A stretch of 64,000 bases of DNA, taken from Bacteroidaceae bacterium. GTDB taxonomy: Bacteria > Bacteroidota > Bacteroidia > Bacteroidales > Bacteroidaceae. Under the pieces are notes generated by a model. That model saw nothing but the letters and a program-made list of their open reading frames with translations, was not told where the DNA came from and made no database searches. The stretch covers positions 1-64,000 of the forward strand of contig CABIVS010000007.1 of NCBI GenBank assembly GCA_902362375.1. Reading direction: 5' to 3'. The translations under genes were made by a program, and so were the position numbers. Each line of letters starts with the position of its first letter. The first letter of the stretch is position 1. Below, piece after piece: positions 38,022-48,742 of the stretch.

Positions 38022-39377
38022 TCAACGGGAAAGAATCGCCTTATTTCCCAAAGAACCATACTGATTCACGGCACAAACCTGCAATATCATCACCGGATAT
38101 TCAGGAAGAGTCAGATACATTCCACGTGTCATACCTACTACCCTGTCTCCACTGAAAACAATATACCCCGTCGCATCCTTCACACTTTTCCACTCCAGTC
38201 TCCGGTCCTTTCTTTTAAGCCCCTCCGGAGCAGGAAGTTTTTCCATCATCCTGCGGGGATTCCACTGATCTGTTCCGGGAATTATATTCTCATAAGTATA
38301 AGTAGCAGCCTCTTCCGCCGTAATCACCGCACGACAGGTTCCTTTCGGAGCATTCTCACCACGTCCCTCATATTCCGTCTTACGCTGATCCAGTTGCAGG
38401 ACATTACCCGCGGCATCCCGACTGTCATATTCGGCAAACAAAGCAGGGATCGCACCCATATTTGCCCAACCTTCAGGAGAAATAGGAATGTTCATAGTAG
38501 TGTGAATATAAACCGTCTTTGGCGAATTATGCCACGGACGTCCCAGTTTCACCCCCCACTTCTTTACATTAGCCGCCGCTTCGTTACCATCTATCGTACA
38601 GTCTCTGAAAACATACCCCCATTTCGCTTCCTTATGACAAGGAGCTACAATAATAGCACCGCTACGAGTATTATAGAAAGTACAATTTTCCGCCAGTACA
38701 TTTCCTCCGCCATAGAAATAATCTACCGCTCCTTCAATCCAACAATCTTTGACGTAATGTCGTGCAGTATCATTGCCTGAAGTCATCCATGTATCCTGAA
38801 AAGAACGGAAGTTACAATTATTAAATGCGATACGATCCGCCTGACTGCTCATTGCCAAAGCTTGCGGCCCTTTCTGGCTATCCACTCCCCAGTCGTTAAC
38901 ATAAGAGATGTTTTCCGAATAGAAATCAGGCGCTTCAATCTTCACTACACTGCCATCGTATTTATAGACATCCGATTCCGGATTATGAACAGAATGCCTC
39001 CAATAACCGGTATCTGTCGAAGTAGCCTCTGGTTTGCCACCCACATTCAGACTGTGGTGAATGATGGTTTTATCTTTGTCCTGTCCTATCAAATGGATGA
39101 ATGTTTTTGTCTTTGGTATAAATAGGTACTCTCGATAAGACCCATTCTTCACAAATATGCACCAAGGCGTCTTTGAATTTTCGGGTGCGGCATCAATAGC
39201 CTCTTGCACCGTTCTGTAATCACCACTGCCATCTCTTGCCACTACAGCCTGAAAAGGAGAATTACTTTCACCGGAATGATTCCTATCTATAAGCCCCCTC
39301 CCATCAGCACCCCAGACTGGGGAACACAAGGAGAACAGCAAGATGACTCCCTGTAAAATGCATTGTATCTTCTTCAT
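38022..39377 (-). CDS. CE8 pectin methylesterase
   Basis: A 451-residue secreted enzyme with signal ending VWGAD. CE8 motifs are visible: VARDGSGDYRTVQEAIDA at the start of the helix, FQDTWM (catalytic Asp), GAVDYFYGGGNVLAE (second Asp) and KLGRPWH (Arg). The last 90 residues form a small extra domain after the helix, possibly fibronectin-like. It removes methyl esters from galacturonic acid, preparing it for GH28 and PL1 enzymes. A terminator-like stem at 39406-39440 lies between it and the preceding gene. Confidence 0.92.
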   Translation of the reverse strand: MKKIQCILQGVILLFSLCSPVWGADGRGLIDRNHSGESNSPFQAVVARDGSGDYRTVQEAIDAAPENSKTPWCIFVKNGSYREYLFIPKTKTFIHLIGQDKDKTIIHHSLNVGGKPEATSTDTGYWRHSVHNPESDVYKYDGSVVKIEAPDFYSENISYVNDWGVDSQKGPQALAMSSQADRIAFNNCNFRSFQDTWMTSGNDTARHYVKDCWIEGAVDYFYGGGNVLAENCTFYNTRSGAIIVAPCHKEAKWGYVFRDCTIDGNEAAANVKKWGVKLGRPWHNSPKTVYIHTTMNIPISPEGWANMGAIPALFAEYDSRDAAGNVLQLDQRKTEYEGRGENAPKGTCRAVITAEEAATYTYENIIPGTDQWNPRRMMEKLPAPEGLKRKDRRLEWKSVKDATGYIVFSGDRVVGMTRGMYLTLPEYPVMILQVCAVNQYGSLGNKAILSR

Positions 39378-39405
39378 ACTTCAATTATGTAAATTTTATA
39401 TAGAG

Positions 39406-39440
39406 GAAAAAAACAGCCCCCGGTTTCTTTTCCCAAGGGC
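39406..39440 (-). terminator. Intrinsic terminator between the DUF4957/5123-like and CE8 genes
   Basis: Stem between 39416-39423 and 39433-39440 (on the minus-strand RNA GCCCUUGG with CCGGGGGC, two G-U pairs), followed by TGTTTTTTT on the minus strand. It lies only 29 nt before the CE8 ATG, leaving no room for a new promoter, so readthrough must feed CE8 and GH28. Confidence 0.6.
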
Positions 39441-39501
39441 CATTTGTTTTCAGAAAAACGATTACCTGTTCATAACCAGTATGGTCCTGACAATGATCCG
39501 G

Positions 39502-41154
39502 TTATGGAATCCAACGAGTATCACCGGAACGATTAGTGACAATCGGAGAATTCGAATCCTTGATTGTCAGATCGCCCTTTTCCGGGTCAACAAACAGTTC
39601 GGCAGCAGTCATATCCAAATCGGTTGCATTGATCTTACTACCACCCAACGCATAATCTTTCGTTGTATAGTTGTTAGAGAAGCTAGTGGTAGTATTGGCA
39701 CCGATTGAATAAATTTCACCACACGGTGAAGCCAAGACTACTCCTTCCAACACCAATTCCGAACCAACAGCAGACTGTATATTAATCATACGCTGATTGC
39801 GACAGAAGCTGTAGAAGGTTACATTTTTATATTCCAGATGAATAGGTTTGTCCAGATTGGGCGCATAGAAGATATTCCCCCAGCCCCAGCCGTCTGTACT
39901 GTTGTTATCTCTACTGAATGTGCAGTTTCTGAAAATAACTCTTTCCAGATGATCATAAGAGTTACCTTCCTTGTCTGTCGATCCAAGATGGAACGTACCG
40001 TATGCACCTGTCTGCCAACCGCATTGTTCAAACTTGCAGCCTTCCATTTCGAAGTTCATCAGATGTTTATTGTTAGCTCCCTGATGACGCCAGAATCCAC
40101 GTCCGAATCCATAGAAGTCGCAATTAACGAAACTGATATTCTCCAGCGTGTATGCATTACCACTATTAAAGAAATAACTATTCAATATCTCCTGCCGGAA
40201 TTCAACATTTACAAACTCCATACCGGAAATATAAGATCCGGCAACTACATTCCATGAAGATTCCATAGTGACAATAGGCTTAATGCCTTCCGTGCTACCG
40301 ACCAGACGGAAACCTTTCTTTATTGCAAATGGACTCAAACGATAAGAAGAGCCAGCCGGCAAGAAATATTCGGTACCCTCCGGAATCTCCGCATTATCAT
40401 TATTATCAGTCAGAAGTTTCGTCAAATCATCATCCCAACCTACCGTAATAGATTCGGCAGCCGGTCCCGCTGTACGGAAAGTAGCCTGATTATAAGGTTT
40501 GTCATATTTCCTCGGCTTACTTGTATCGTAAATATTAACCGCATACAGTGTATTCTTATCCAGACCAGTCACTTCGGCACGTCCCTGTGCTTTTTCCTCT
40601 TCAGTCAGATAACGGGATACATTCGCTAAAGTTTTGTCCATCATCGGCATCACGCTGATACTGTCCACCGGATTCTGTACATCTACTTTCCAACGAATGA
40701 TAGCAGAGTTTTCTGTTATCTCTGTTTTTGATACGTCTTCCAATAACTTCGCATATTCCGGTCTGGCCTCTGTAGAAGCATTCGTATAAGTCCATTGAGA
40801 ATTATTGACTGCATTTGCCGCATTCGAACGCACACGAATATAGAACGTTGTTCCATAAGGGATATCGTCCAGAAAGACAAATGGTTCAGTTGTATCTACC
40901 GACATAAACAAACTTTTGTAATACGTATCCTGATGCAACTCTACCGTATAGGATGATGCATCATTTACTTTATACCACACCAAAGTAATAGAATTACTCT
41001 TCACCTCCGGTTTCTCCAATACGAATCTGGGCTGAAACAGATCGTCTATTTTGTTATATTGGTCGTCTTGGCAACTTGTGAAAAGCGCTCCCCACAACAA
41101 AGCAGGCAATAAGACCGTTGCCAATCTATATAGTAACTTCATCATAACATTCAT
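39502..41154 (-). CDS. Surface lipoprotein with fibronectin domains and DUF4957/DUF5123-like beta-helix (SusE position)
   Basis: A 550-residue lipoprotein (lipobox LFTSC). Two fibronectin III-like units cover about 40-240 (SITLVWYKVNDASSYTVEL; NTLYAVNIYDTS). The remaining part is a beta-helix with pectate-lyase-like rungs but no lyase catalytic motif, resembling the DUF4957 and DUF5123 families common in pectin PULs. It follows SusD by only 9 nt, the place of SusE-like glycan-binding proteins. Binding of pectin at the cell surface is inferred. A close paralogue is encoded at 48743-50551; both end with a SGDTRWIP/IGDPHWIRK-type tail. Confidence 0.7.
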   Translation of the reverse strand: MNVMMKLLYRLATVLLPALLWGALFTSCQDDQYNKIDDLFQPRFVLEKPEVKSNSITLVWYKVNDASSYTVELHQDTYYKSLFMSVDTTEPFVFLDDIPYGTTFYIRVRSNAANAVNNSQWTYTNASTEARPEYAKLLEDVSKTEITENSAIIRWKVDVQNPVDSISVMPMMDKTLANVSRYLTEEEKAQGRAEVTGLDKNTLYAVNIYDTSKPRKYDKPYNQATFRTAGPAAESITVGWDDDLTKLLTDNNDNAEIPEGTEYFLPAGSSYRLSPFAIKKGFRLVGSTEGIKPIVTMESSWNVVAGSYISGMEFVNVEFRQEILNSYFFNSGNAYTLENISFVNCDFYGFGRGFWRHQGANNKHLMNFEMEGCKFEQCGWQTGAYGTFHLGSTDKEGNSYDHLERVIFRNCTFSRDNNSTDGWGWGNIFYAPNLDKPIHLEYKNVTFYSFCRNQRMINIQSAVGSELVLEGVVLASPCGEIYSIGANTTTSFSNNYTTKDYALGGSKINATDLDMTAAELFVDPEKGDLTIKDSNSPIVTNRSGDTRWIP

Positions 41155-41163
41155 TTTTACTGG

Positions 41164-43065
41164 TTAATATCCATAATAGTTTTGAATAGCCCCTCTATGG
41201 TCTGTAATTACTTGTGAAGGATAAGGACACAAATATCTCAACGGATCAGAAGGTTTCACTCTCTTGTCGTTATTCAGATTGATAAATCCTCTGAAACTCC
41301 AGGAAATCTCTTTCAAGGTCTCAAATTGCTGCGTTTCCGAGTTCAGGACTCTCCATCCAATAGCGTATGCCAACGTTTGATAACCGGCAGGTTTACCCGT
41401 TCCGAATTCTTCTTTCTCAATGCCGACTATATCCAGAATGGTTCTGTCCGGATGTTCCGGATCAGGGACTGACTTATAATAAATATTTTCAGGTACTTTC
41501 TCAATACCCGGTATATAGGTACCATTGGCAGCCAACCCCCAATTAATCATTTCAAAATAGAGATTATAGATCACCTCACTGTACTTATTCCAACGGGCCA
41601 AGTCATATTTACGGATACTTTCACCCCCAAATTCCCATTTTCGTTCGTCCATGATTGCTTTGAAGAAATCGTCTTCACTATTCAGGCTTTCTACGTAAGA
41701 TTCTACTTTCGAAGCCCACAAAGAAGAATCAAACGCACGCCGCCTTACCCTCTTCATCGCTTCCTTTGCATCATCACGCGGTCCGAACCGCTCGTTCACC
41801 GCTTCAGCATACATCAACAACACATCTGCAAACCTCATGCGTATGCTATTGATACCCGTTCCCGCACCACTGGAAGAGCCTAACGGAGACTTCATTTTAA
41901 GTTTCGACCATTTACCTACTCCCATGCCGGCGATTCCCATATCCATCTCCTGATTCAGGTTCTTATCGTATTTGTAAGGAGCACACGTAACGTCACGACG
42001 CAAATCATCCCCATCAAATGTAAACATATACGTACCACAATAATGCAGATAGTTGCTGGCACTTCCATACTCGTGCTTGTCACCGGCAATCGTTACACCT
42101 ACATTATACCCGTAACGGCTGGTCACACTTTTCAGCATAGGGATAGCAAAAATCACATCGTCATTATTCGCCGTCGTCCAATTGCATTCATTGTACCAAA
42201 GTTCTTCGTAACTCTGTTTCAAATCATGCTTGTTTTCCTTGATTACTTTACCCAGATAGGTGATAGCGATATCATAATAATGCTCGAAATTGTCACCACG
42301 TTCCATATATCCCACGTTGTCCGGATTCTCTTTATCGGGACGTAAAGACCATCCTCCACGATACAAAGCCAGTTGTCCGATAAGTGCCTGGCAATATTCG
42401 CGGGAAGCACGCTCTACCCCGTAATCCAGATCGGCGGCATATTTCATCATCGGCTCTACATCAATCAACTCGTCAATCAGGTATTCCAGTATCTTGTTCC
42501 GTTCCGTCACACCGACTGAAAAGAAATCATCTGTGGATTTCGAAGGTTCGGTCACAAAGACGACATCTCCCCATGTACGAATCAAATCCAGATAAAGCAT
42601 CGCACGAAGTGTTTTCACCTCTCCGTACATCTGTTGTATTTCAGTCGGTCCCTCCTCTTTTATCTGTAAGGAGAACAAAGAGGAATTTTCCATTTCATGC
42701 AGGAAGTCGTTCGCATAATTGATCACGGAATACATATTGTTCCATGTACTATTCAACGTATTCCAGTAGGGTTTGGAATCGAAACAACCGATATCCGCAC
42801 CGGTGGCCGCTACGGTATTATTCTTAAAGGAAGACATTTCTACATCCGTATTCGTATTCAGGCTGTTGGCAAGCGTACTGCCATACATACCGTCTTCTGT
42901 CATTGCAGAATACATTTTAGTCATCAAGGCTTTGGCTTCCTCTTCTGAAGTAAAAACGTATCCGGGGGTAAATCCTGAAGGAGGCTCCACATCCAGAAAG
43001 TCATTACAAGATGTGAAAGAGAGCATCGCGCAGGCTATGGTTGAATATAATAACTTCTTATTCAT
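41164..43065 (-). CDS. SusD-family lipoprotein (pectin PUL 1)
   Basis: A 633-residue SusD homologue, rather long for the family. The lipobox is SFTSC, followed by NDFLDVEPPSGFTPGYVFTSEEEA. The family C-terminal block RMRFADVLLMYAEAVNERFG is present, then ERKWEFGGESIRKYDLARWN. It should bind pectin oligosaccharides with the SusC encoded 24 nt upstream. Confidence 0.95.
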   Translation of the reverse strand: MNKKLLYSTIACAMLSFTSCNDFLDVEPPSGFTPGYVFTSEEEAKALMTKMYSAMTEDGMYGSTLANSLNTNTDVEMSSFKNNTVAATGADIGCFDSKPYWNTLNSTWNNMYSVINYANDFLHEMENSSLFSLQIKEEGPTEIQQMYGEVKTLRAMLYLDLIRTWGDVVFVTEPSKSTDDFFSVGVTERNKILEYLIDELIDVEPMMKYAADLDYGVERASREYCQALIGQLALYRGGWSLRPDKENPDNVGYMERGDNFEHYYDIAITYLGKVIKENKHDLKQSYEELWYNECNWTTANNDDVIFAIPMLKSVTSRYGYNVGVTIAGDKHEYGSASNYLHYCGTYMFTFDGDDLRRDVTCAPYKYDKNLNQEMDMGIAGMGVGKWSKLKMKSPLGSSSGAGTGINSIRMRFADVLLMYAEAVNERFGPRDDAKEAMKRVRRRAFDSSLWASKVESYVESLNSEDDFFKAIMDERKWEFGGESIRKYDLARWNKYSEVIYNLYFEMINWGLAANGTYIPGIEKVPENIYYKSVPDPEHPDRTILDIVGIEKEEFGTGKPAGYQTLAYAIGWRVLNSETQQFETLKEISWSFRGFINLNNDKRVKPSDPLRYLCPYPSQVITDHRGAIQNYYGY

Positions 43066-43089
43066 TGTTCTTTCATTTTAGTTAGTTTA

Positions 43090-46000
43090 TTAAAAGGTCA
43101 ATTGCACACCGAACGTGTATGTGCGGCTTCTCGGATATCTGTTATTATCGATATTCGGCGTTAATCCGGTAGCAATATCTACCTCCGGATCATAACCGCT
43201 ATATCCGGTAATCGTAAAGAGGTTGTAACCTGACGCATAGAAACGTACTCTGCTCAAACCCACTTTATTGGTCCATACACGTGGCAGTGTATAGCCGATA
43301 GTAGCCGTATTGAGACGCAGGAAAGAACCGTCTTCCACTGCATATGACATTGCAATGGGACGTCCGATAGAAGTCGGATTCCACATCGTCGCATTCTTAT
43401 TAAACTCTGCAAGAATTTCCGGACTGTAACGAATTTCATTACCCATATCGTCAAAATTACGCCAACGCTTCGCAGCAGAAATATCCATACTGAAATTGTT
43501 GTAATTATTGCTTGCCCATGTAGTCATCATTACTTTATTGGCATTGAACACATCGAAATCATACATGAAATTAAAGAATGCACTTACATCAAAACCTTTA
43601 AAAGTTGCATTTAATCCAAATCCTCCCGAAAACTTCGGAGTAGTATTACCGATCACAGTACGGTCGTCATCCGTCAACGTATACGGGTTGGCACTATTTT
43701 CATCCACCGGAGTGAGTTTTTTAAATTTGGCATTACCCGGACGCGGGTCACCGGACAACGGGCTGGAGTTTACGACTCCGTCTTTCAATGTCCATGTTCT
43801 GGATTTTGAATCAAATGGTTTGAAATCGTCCACTGTATAGAAACCGTCATTCACAAATCCATAGATCAAACCGGTAGTACCTCCTACGTAGGCACGATAA
43901 TCATCTGAATTCAAGAGTTGAGAGCCTGCCCAGCCAGAAGAAAGCACCATTTCCTTTTCACCACTTGCGAGCTTGTCGATCTTGTTTTTATTACGACCGA
44001 TATTAAACGTCGCGTTCAATGTAAAGTCCGGACGGTCGATGATATAACCGGTCAGAGACAACTCAACCCCTCGGTTTGAAGTCTGCCCCACATTCTCCAT
44101 AAGATGCGTGTAGCCTGTATAGCCGGGAATAGTAGAAGAAAGCAGTAAGTCTTTCACCGTGTTCCAATAGAATTCCAATGATCCGCTTAACCGTTCTCTG
44201 AAAAAGCCGAAGTCAACGGCAAGGTTACGGGTAATGGTAGTCTCCCATTTTACATGGGGATTATACAGTTCTTTCGTGTTATAAAATTGATAATAGTACC
44301 GGCTCGTTTCTTCCCAACCCGCAGGCCGGCTGCTGCTGATACCATACAATTTCTGATAAATATCGGAAGAGATACGGTCATTTCCAGAAGCACCATAACT
44401 TACTCTCAATTTAAGATTCGACACCACTTCACTCTCTTTCAAAAAGTCCTCATTAGACATACGCCATGCAACAGCCGCTGCCGGGAAAAATCCCCAACGA
44501 TTGCCTGAAGCAAACTTCGATGAACCATCGGCACGCAAGGTCACAGTAGCGAGATATTTATCCTTATATCCATAGTAAGCACGACCGAAAAAAGAAGAAA
44601 TGCGTGTGGGCGAACCGGCAGAAGACTTATTTTCGTAAGGAGTACCCAAAGACAGGTTATCAAATGCCTTTTCCGCAGTTGTATTCACCGGAAAATAGCG
44701 GGTAGTATAGGTCTTACGGCTGGATTGGGAACTCTTCATTTCTTGTCCGACCATCAATTGGATATCATGCGTATCATCCAACATAAAGTTGTAGTTAAAC
44801 ACATTGGATAATTGCCATTTGGAACCTTGAGACATACTCCACTCAGCCATTGGCTGGTTATTATTATTCTTGGCGTTAGATGTATCAGTGCCCCAAAAAC
44901 GTCGAGACTCCTCCGTATTATTTTCAAAGCCGAATTCCGTACGGAAAGTCATGCCTTTCATTATATTCCAAGTCAGAGCACCTATCGTATTGAGAGACTT
45001 ATTAATTCTTTTCTTATAATTCTTTTCAGATTCTTCTTTCGGGTTAAAGCGGGTTATCTCATCCAATAAATCAGGGTCATAATAAGTGTCATCTTCCGGC
45101 AATTTCATATATTCATCCAATCCTTCAGTAGGTGCCTGACGGAGTGCATCCAAAAGACTCACCCCATCCGTACCGGAACCGTCCACTTCTTTATGCAACA
45201 AACGGGTGCGGTATTCAAAAGTCAGGAATTTAAAGAGCTGGGTATTCAGACTCACATTCAGGTTGTTCTGTTTCAACCCGTTTCCCACCATCACACTAGG
45301 ACGGTCCTGATGGATAAATGCCACTTTATACTTCGTTTTCTCTGTACCGCCATTGATACTAAGGTCTACATATTTAGATACCGGATTCGTTCCAAAAATT
45401 TCATCCTGCCAGTCCGTTCCTTTATCTCCCTGATAAATATAGAATTCATATGCTTGTCCATACTTATTAAAGAAATCGTCGGGTATGGAATTCTTTTGAC
45501 GGGCATTCTCATATTGCATCAAAACATATTCGTAGGGATCCATCACGTCCAGCTTGTTTGATAATGTGCTTGTCTGCAAGTAAGTATTCAAATTGATAGA
45601 TACGCGTCCTTCCTTTGCTTGTTTGGTAGTCACCAGAATGACACCATTAGCACCGCGAGCTCCATAAACTGCCGTAGAAGCAGCATCTTTCAAGACATCG
45701 ATGGACTCTACATCTGTCGGTGGAATATCATTTAAACTTCCCACTTCAAATCCGTCTACCAAAATCAGCGGACTGTTGTCCTGCGTGATCGAACCTCCAC
45801 CACGCACCAATATTTTAATTTCCGCATCCGGTGAACCATCCACTGCTGTCACCTGCACACCCGGCATTTTACCGACAATAGCCTCTGCAACGGAAGCAGT
45901 CGGTACTTTTTCGAGAACCTTGCCCGATACACTCGATACCGAACCAGTCAGATTTCCTCTTTTCTGTGTACCATAACCGATTACGACCACATCATCCAGT

Positions 46001-46299
46001 TGTCCGACGGCTTCCGTCATCTGAATATGAATTCCGGAAGTACGTCCTTTCAATGGTTCTTTCACTTCATTCATTCCGACATAACGGATAGTCAACACGG
46101 CTTTATTCACATCAGGAACATTGGTCAGTGTAAAGTTTCCGTCCATATCGGTAGTAGTACCTATTTTTGTGCCTTGCACCATTACTGCGGCACCTATTAC
46201 CGGCCCGTAGTTATCTGTCACCGTACCGGTTACGGTCTGTGCAAAACCACTGACCGCCACCAATAACAGGGTGAATATACTTATAATTAGTTTATTCAT
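43090..46299 (-). CDS. SusC-family TonB-dependent transporter (pectin PUL 1)
   Basis: A 1069-residue outer-membrane transporter. It has a signal peptide ending SGFAQ, a carboxypeptidase-like domain (VTGTVTDNYGPVIGAAVM), a TonB-box region (DDVVVIGYGTQKRG), plug motifs LILVDGFEVG and LKDAASTAVYGARGANGV, and a barrel ending VQLTF. It imports oligogalacturonides by inference. Its plug has VRGGGSITQDNSPL, nearly the same as the SusC at 58815, so the two pectin transporters are close relatives. Confidence 0.95.
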   Translation of the reverse strand: MNKLIISIFTLLLVAVSGFAQTVTGTVTDNYGPVIGAAVMVQGTKIGTTTDMDGNFTLTNVPDVNKAVLTIRYVGMNEVKEPLKGRTSGIHIQMTEAVGQLDDVVVIGYGTQKRGNLTGSVSSVSGKVLEKVPTASVAEAIVGKMPGVQVTAVDGSPDAEIKILVRGGGSITQDNSPLILVDGFEVGSLNDIPPTDVESIDVLKDAASTAVYGARGANGVILVTTKQAKEGRVSINLNTYLQTSTLSNKLDVMDPYEYVLMQYENARQKNSIPDDFFNKYGQAYEFYIYQGDKGTDWQDEIFGTNPVSKYVDLSINGGTEKTKYKVAFIHQDRPSVMVGNGLKQNNLNVSLNTQLFKFLTFEYRTRLLHKEVDGSGTDGVSLLDALRQAPTEGLDEYMKLPEDDTYYDPDLLDEITRFNPKEESEKNYKKRINKSLNTIGALTWNIMKGMTFRTEFGFENNTEESRRFWGTDTSNAKNNNNQPMAEWSMSQGSKWQLSNVFNYNFMLDDTHDIQLMVGQEMKSSQSSRKTYTTRYFPVNTTAEKAFDNLSLGTPYENKSSAGSPTRISSFFGRAYYGYKDKYLATVTLRADGSSKFASGNRWGFFPAAAVAWRMSNEDFLKESEVVSNLKLRVSYGASGNDRISSDIYQKLYGISSSRPAGWEETSRYYYQFYNTKELYNPHVKWETTITRNLAVDFGFFRERLSGSLEFYWNTVKDLLLSSTIPGYTGYTHLMENVGQTSNRGVELSLTGYIIDRPDFTLNATFNIGRNKNKIDKLASGEKEMVLSSGWAGSQLLNSDDYRAYVGGTTGLIYGFVNDGFYTVDDFKPFDSKSRTWTLKDGVVNSSPLSGDPRPGNAKFKKLTPVDENSANPYTLTDDDRTVIGNTTPKFSGGFGLNATFKGFDVSAFFNFMYDFDVFNANKVMMTTWASNNYNNFSMDISAAKRWRNFDDMGNEIRYSPEILAEFNKNATMWNPTSIGRPIAMSYAVEDGSFLRLNTATIGYTLPRVWTNKVGLSRVRFYASGYNLFTITGYSGYDPEVDIATGLTPNIDNNRYPRSRTYTFGVQLTF

Positions 46300-46335
46300 T
46301 ATACTAAAGTTTTTTGTTACAAAATATACGGTTTA

Positions 46336-48711
46336 CTATTTCTTCTCGATAACCTGACCGCCCAGATTCTGATTGTAAACAATATGCTGAACCAGGTTAT
46401 GAAAATAAACTTCCAGATTGGAATAACGCCCGTTGGGATCTACTGACGTACTTATCTGTGCAGCATCATCCGGATTATTCGGATCAAGTCCGTAAGCTTC
46501 TTCCCAAATATCAGGAATTCCATCGCCATCCGTATCAGGCCAGGCTTTCAACGATTTAACTTCAGGATATCCTTCTGTATCTCCTACCGTATCAATAATT
46601 CCAGGACGCGGTTTTTCATCCTTCGAACCAGTCCATGTAGAAGTACCTCCTCTGACCTCTTTCACGATACGTTGATCAATAATATCTCTGCGCAAAGAGG
46701 CGCCGGCATATTGCAATACCTTTTCATAGGCTTGCTCGGGTGTATGGCTGGTCACCTTACTAAATGGCTGCGGTTCCGCCATTCTCATTGCATGCATTTC
46801 TTCTTCTGTAGGATGCAAATCGCGCCAAAATTGACTCCAGATTCCATTCGTCCAGTTATCTGCCGTAACTTCTGCACTGGCAGTCACATGGTTGCCCTCG
46901 ATATATGCTCTGGCGGTAGGATCACTTGACAGAACTCTCCACGACATACTTCCTGTTCCGGTAGCCGGTCCTGCTTTATAATAGCAGTTGACAATATTGA
47001 ACGTTCCATATTTTCCACCATAACAGCCAAATCCGGCTTCACTCCAGTTATAATAGACATTGTTTCGTACATCAAAATATCCGATATGGTCACCGGCTCC
47101 TTGGGTTCCGGGTTCCGGCATATCAGAAATTCGGGGAGCACGGCTACTATGATGTGCCATCAGAATATGATGGTAAGAAGCATTATCACCACTAAACATC
47201 GCTCCATACCCATGAGCTCCTTTGGCATGATTGGAATTATTCAAGCTCTCTGTTGACATACACCACTGCGCAGTAAAATTCTGACAACCATAGAAAGACA
47301 GAGTTTCATCAACTCCCCAACTGGCAGTAACATGATCGACAATCGCATTCGTGAAATATCTTCCTCCAATAGCATCTTCGGCATAATCCTCGTATTTGTC
47401 ACCGGGACGGCAACGTAAGAAACGAATAATTGCATTCATTTCTTTGCTGTCTGCCGACAGATTAAAAGAGAAATTATAGTTCTTCAACGTGATACCATCG
47501 CCCGGAGCTGTCTGTCCCAAGATACTTACATTGGGATGATCTACTAAAAACAATCCACGCTTCAGTTCTATGATACCCGAAACATCAAAGATGATATTCC
47601 GAGGCTGGTCGGACTTCTCGATTCCATAACGCAGACTTCCTTTGATGGGAGTTTCATTTTTGCCATAATCTTCCAGATTAGTAACCCGATAGATTTCACC
47701 GCCACGGCCTCCGGTTGTAAAACGTCCACCTCCCTCCGCACCGGGGAAAGCCAAAAGTTGTCCGACCGATGGGTCGTCACCAATACTCGTATCAGGTTTA
47801 CCATACTGAAATACCTCTATCTTCTGTTCCAACACGCTGTTCTTTATGATCACAGAAGAAGTGCGTGGAAAACGATCTGTATTATCTTGTATTTTCAGTA
47901 CGATTGCATCTTCTGTCGAAGCTTCCTTATCCAAAGTAATCCAGGGTTCGGTTGAAGTCATCGTATATTCTATTGCATATTCTTGAGTGACGGGAATAGT
48001 TAGTGCCTTACACTTATAAGGAATAATATATTCATCCTGCTCTACTTCCAGAGTCGTTTTGACTCCTTCCTGAACAATCTCCACAGTCTTACTCATGATG
48101 TAATCACCCACTGTCTTAAATACGATATTCCCTCTTCTCTCCGCTGCCACGTTCAATGCAATAGCAAAGTGAACATTATCTGTCACAAAACTACGGCTCT
48201 CCTGTGCAGACTGATCGACTTCCTTGATCCAGTCGGTTTGATCGTCAATCTCTATTTTCCATGCCACATTGGATACAACCTGACAAATCAGAGTAGTTCC
48301 TAAAAATGGAATCACTTCTTTTGAATAATCCAGCAAAATATCCGGATCAGTACCCAGTTGTTCTACAGAGATTTCCTGTTCAATCGTCGTATTAACATTC
48401 GTCAAAGTAACCTTAATCTTACTTTCACGCTTCGCGTCATCTGTGTTTTCAGTGAAGAATAAACGAAGATCGCCGTTTCCATTTCCACTTTCTTTCGAAA
48501 GAGTCAGCCAGCTACCATTACTTTCTGTGACTTTAGCTGTCCAATCGCCGGTTGCAGTCACATTGATAGTAAAAGAACCTCCTACATTGGTGAGTTTCAC
48601 CTCATTCTTTGATACTTCCAAGTTATTAGCTAATGCTGCTTCGTTCTTTTCGTCATCCGAACTACAAGCTCCAAGCAATCCTGCCAATAATATGATTAGA
48701 AATGATCTCAT
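46336..48711 (-). CDS. PL1-family pectate lyase lipoprotein with N-terminal BACON-like domains
   Basis: A 791-residue lipoprotein (lipobox LLGAC). Residues about 25-305 form three BACON-like domains (EVKLTNVGGSFTINVTATGDW; WKIEIDDQTDWI; TEPWITLDKEAS). A PL1 catalytic helix follows, starting LAFPGAEGGGRFTTGGRGG, with FDVSGIIELK, GQTAPGDGI, VDHVTASWGVDE and SRAPRIS carrying the likely catalytic Arg. The end has a calcium-loop motif DTDGDGIPDIWEE. It cuts homogalacturonan by beta-elimination and is probably at the cell surface. It is cotranscribed with SusC (36 nt apart). Confidence 0.9.
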   Translation of the reverse strand: MRSFLIILLAGLLGACSSDDEKNEAALANNLEVSKNEVKLTNVGGSFTINVTATGDWTAKVTESNGSWLTLSKESGNGNGDLRLFFTENTDDAKRESKIKVTLTNVNTTIEQEISVEQLGTDPDILLDYSKEVIPFLGTTLICQVVSNVAWKIEIDDQTDWIKEVDQSAQESRSFVTDNVHFAIALNVAAERRGNIVFKTVGDYIMSKTVEIVQEGVKTTLEVEQDEYIIPYKCKALTIPVTQEYAIEYTMTSTEPWITLDKEASTEDAIVLKIQDNTDRFPRTSSVIIKNSVLEQKIEVFQYGKPDTSIGDDPSVGQLLAFPGAEGGGRFTTGGRGGEIYRVTNLEDYGKNETPIKGSLRYGIEKSDQPRNIIFDVSGIIELKRGLFLVDHPNVSILGQTAPGDGITLKNYNFSFNLSADSKEMNAIIRFLRCRPGDKYEDYAEDAIGGRYFTNAIVDHVTASWGVDETLSFYGCQNFTAQWCMSTESLNNSNHAKGAHGYGAMFSGDNASYHHILMAHHSSRAPRISDMPEPGTQGAGDHIGYFDVRNNVYYNWSEAGFGCYGGKYGTFNIVNCYYKAGPATGTGSMSWRVLSSDPTARAYIEGNHVTASAEVTADNWTNGIWSQFWRDLHPTEEEMHAMRMAEPQPFSKVTSHTPEQAYEKVLQYAGASLRRDIIDQRIVKEVRGGTSTWTGSKDEKPRPGIIDTVGDTEGYPEVKSLKAWPDTDGDGIPDIWEEAYGLDPNNPDDAAQISTSVDPNGRYSNLEVYFHNLVQHIVYNQNLGGQVIEKK

Positions 48712-48742
48712 ATCCTATATAATTTATTCGTTTATACTTTAA

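Noticed and set aside
37986..38780. 264-codon plus-strand open frame
   Set aside because: Antisense to the CE8 gene; composition is not protein-like.
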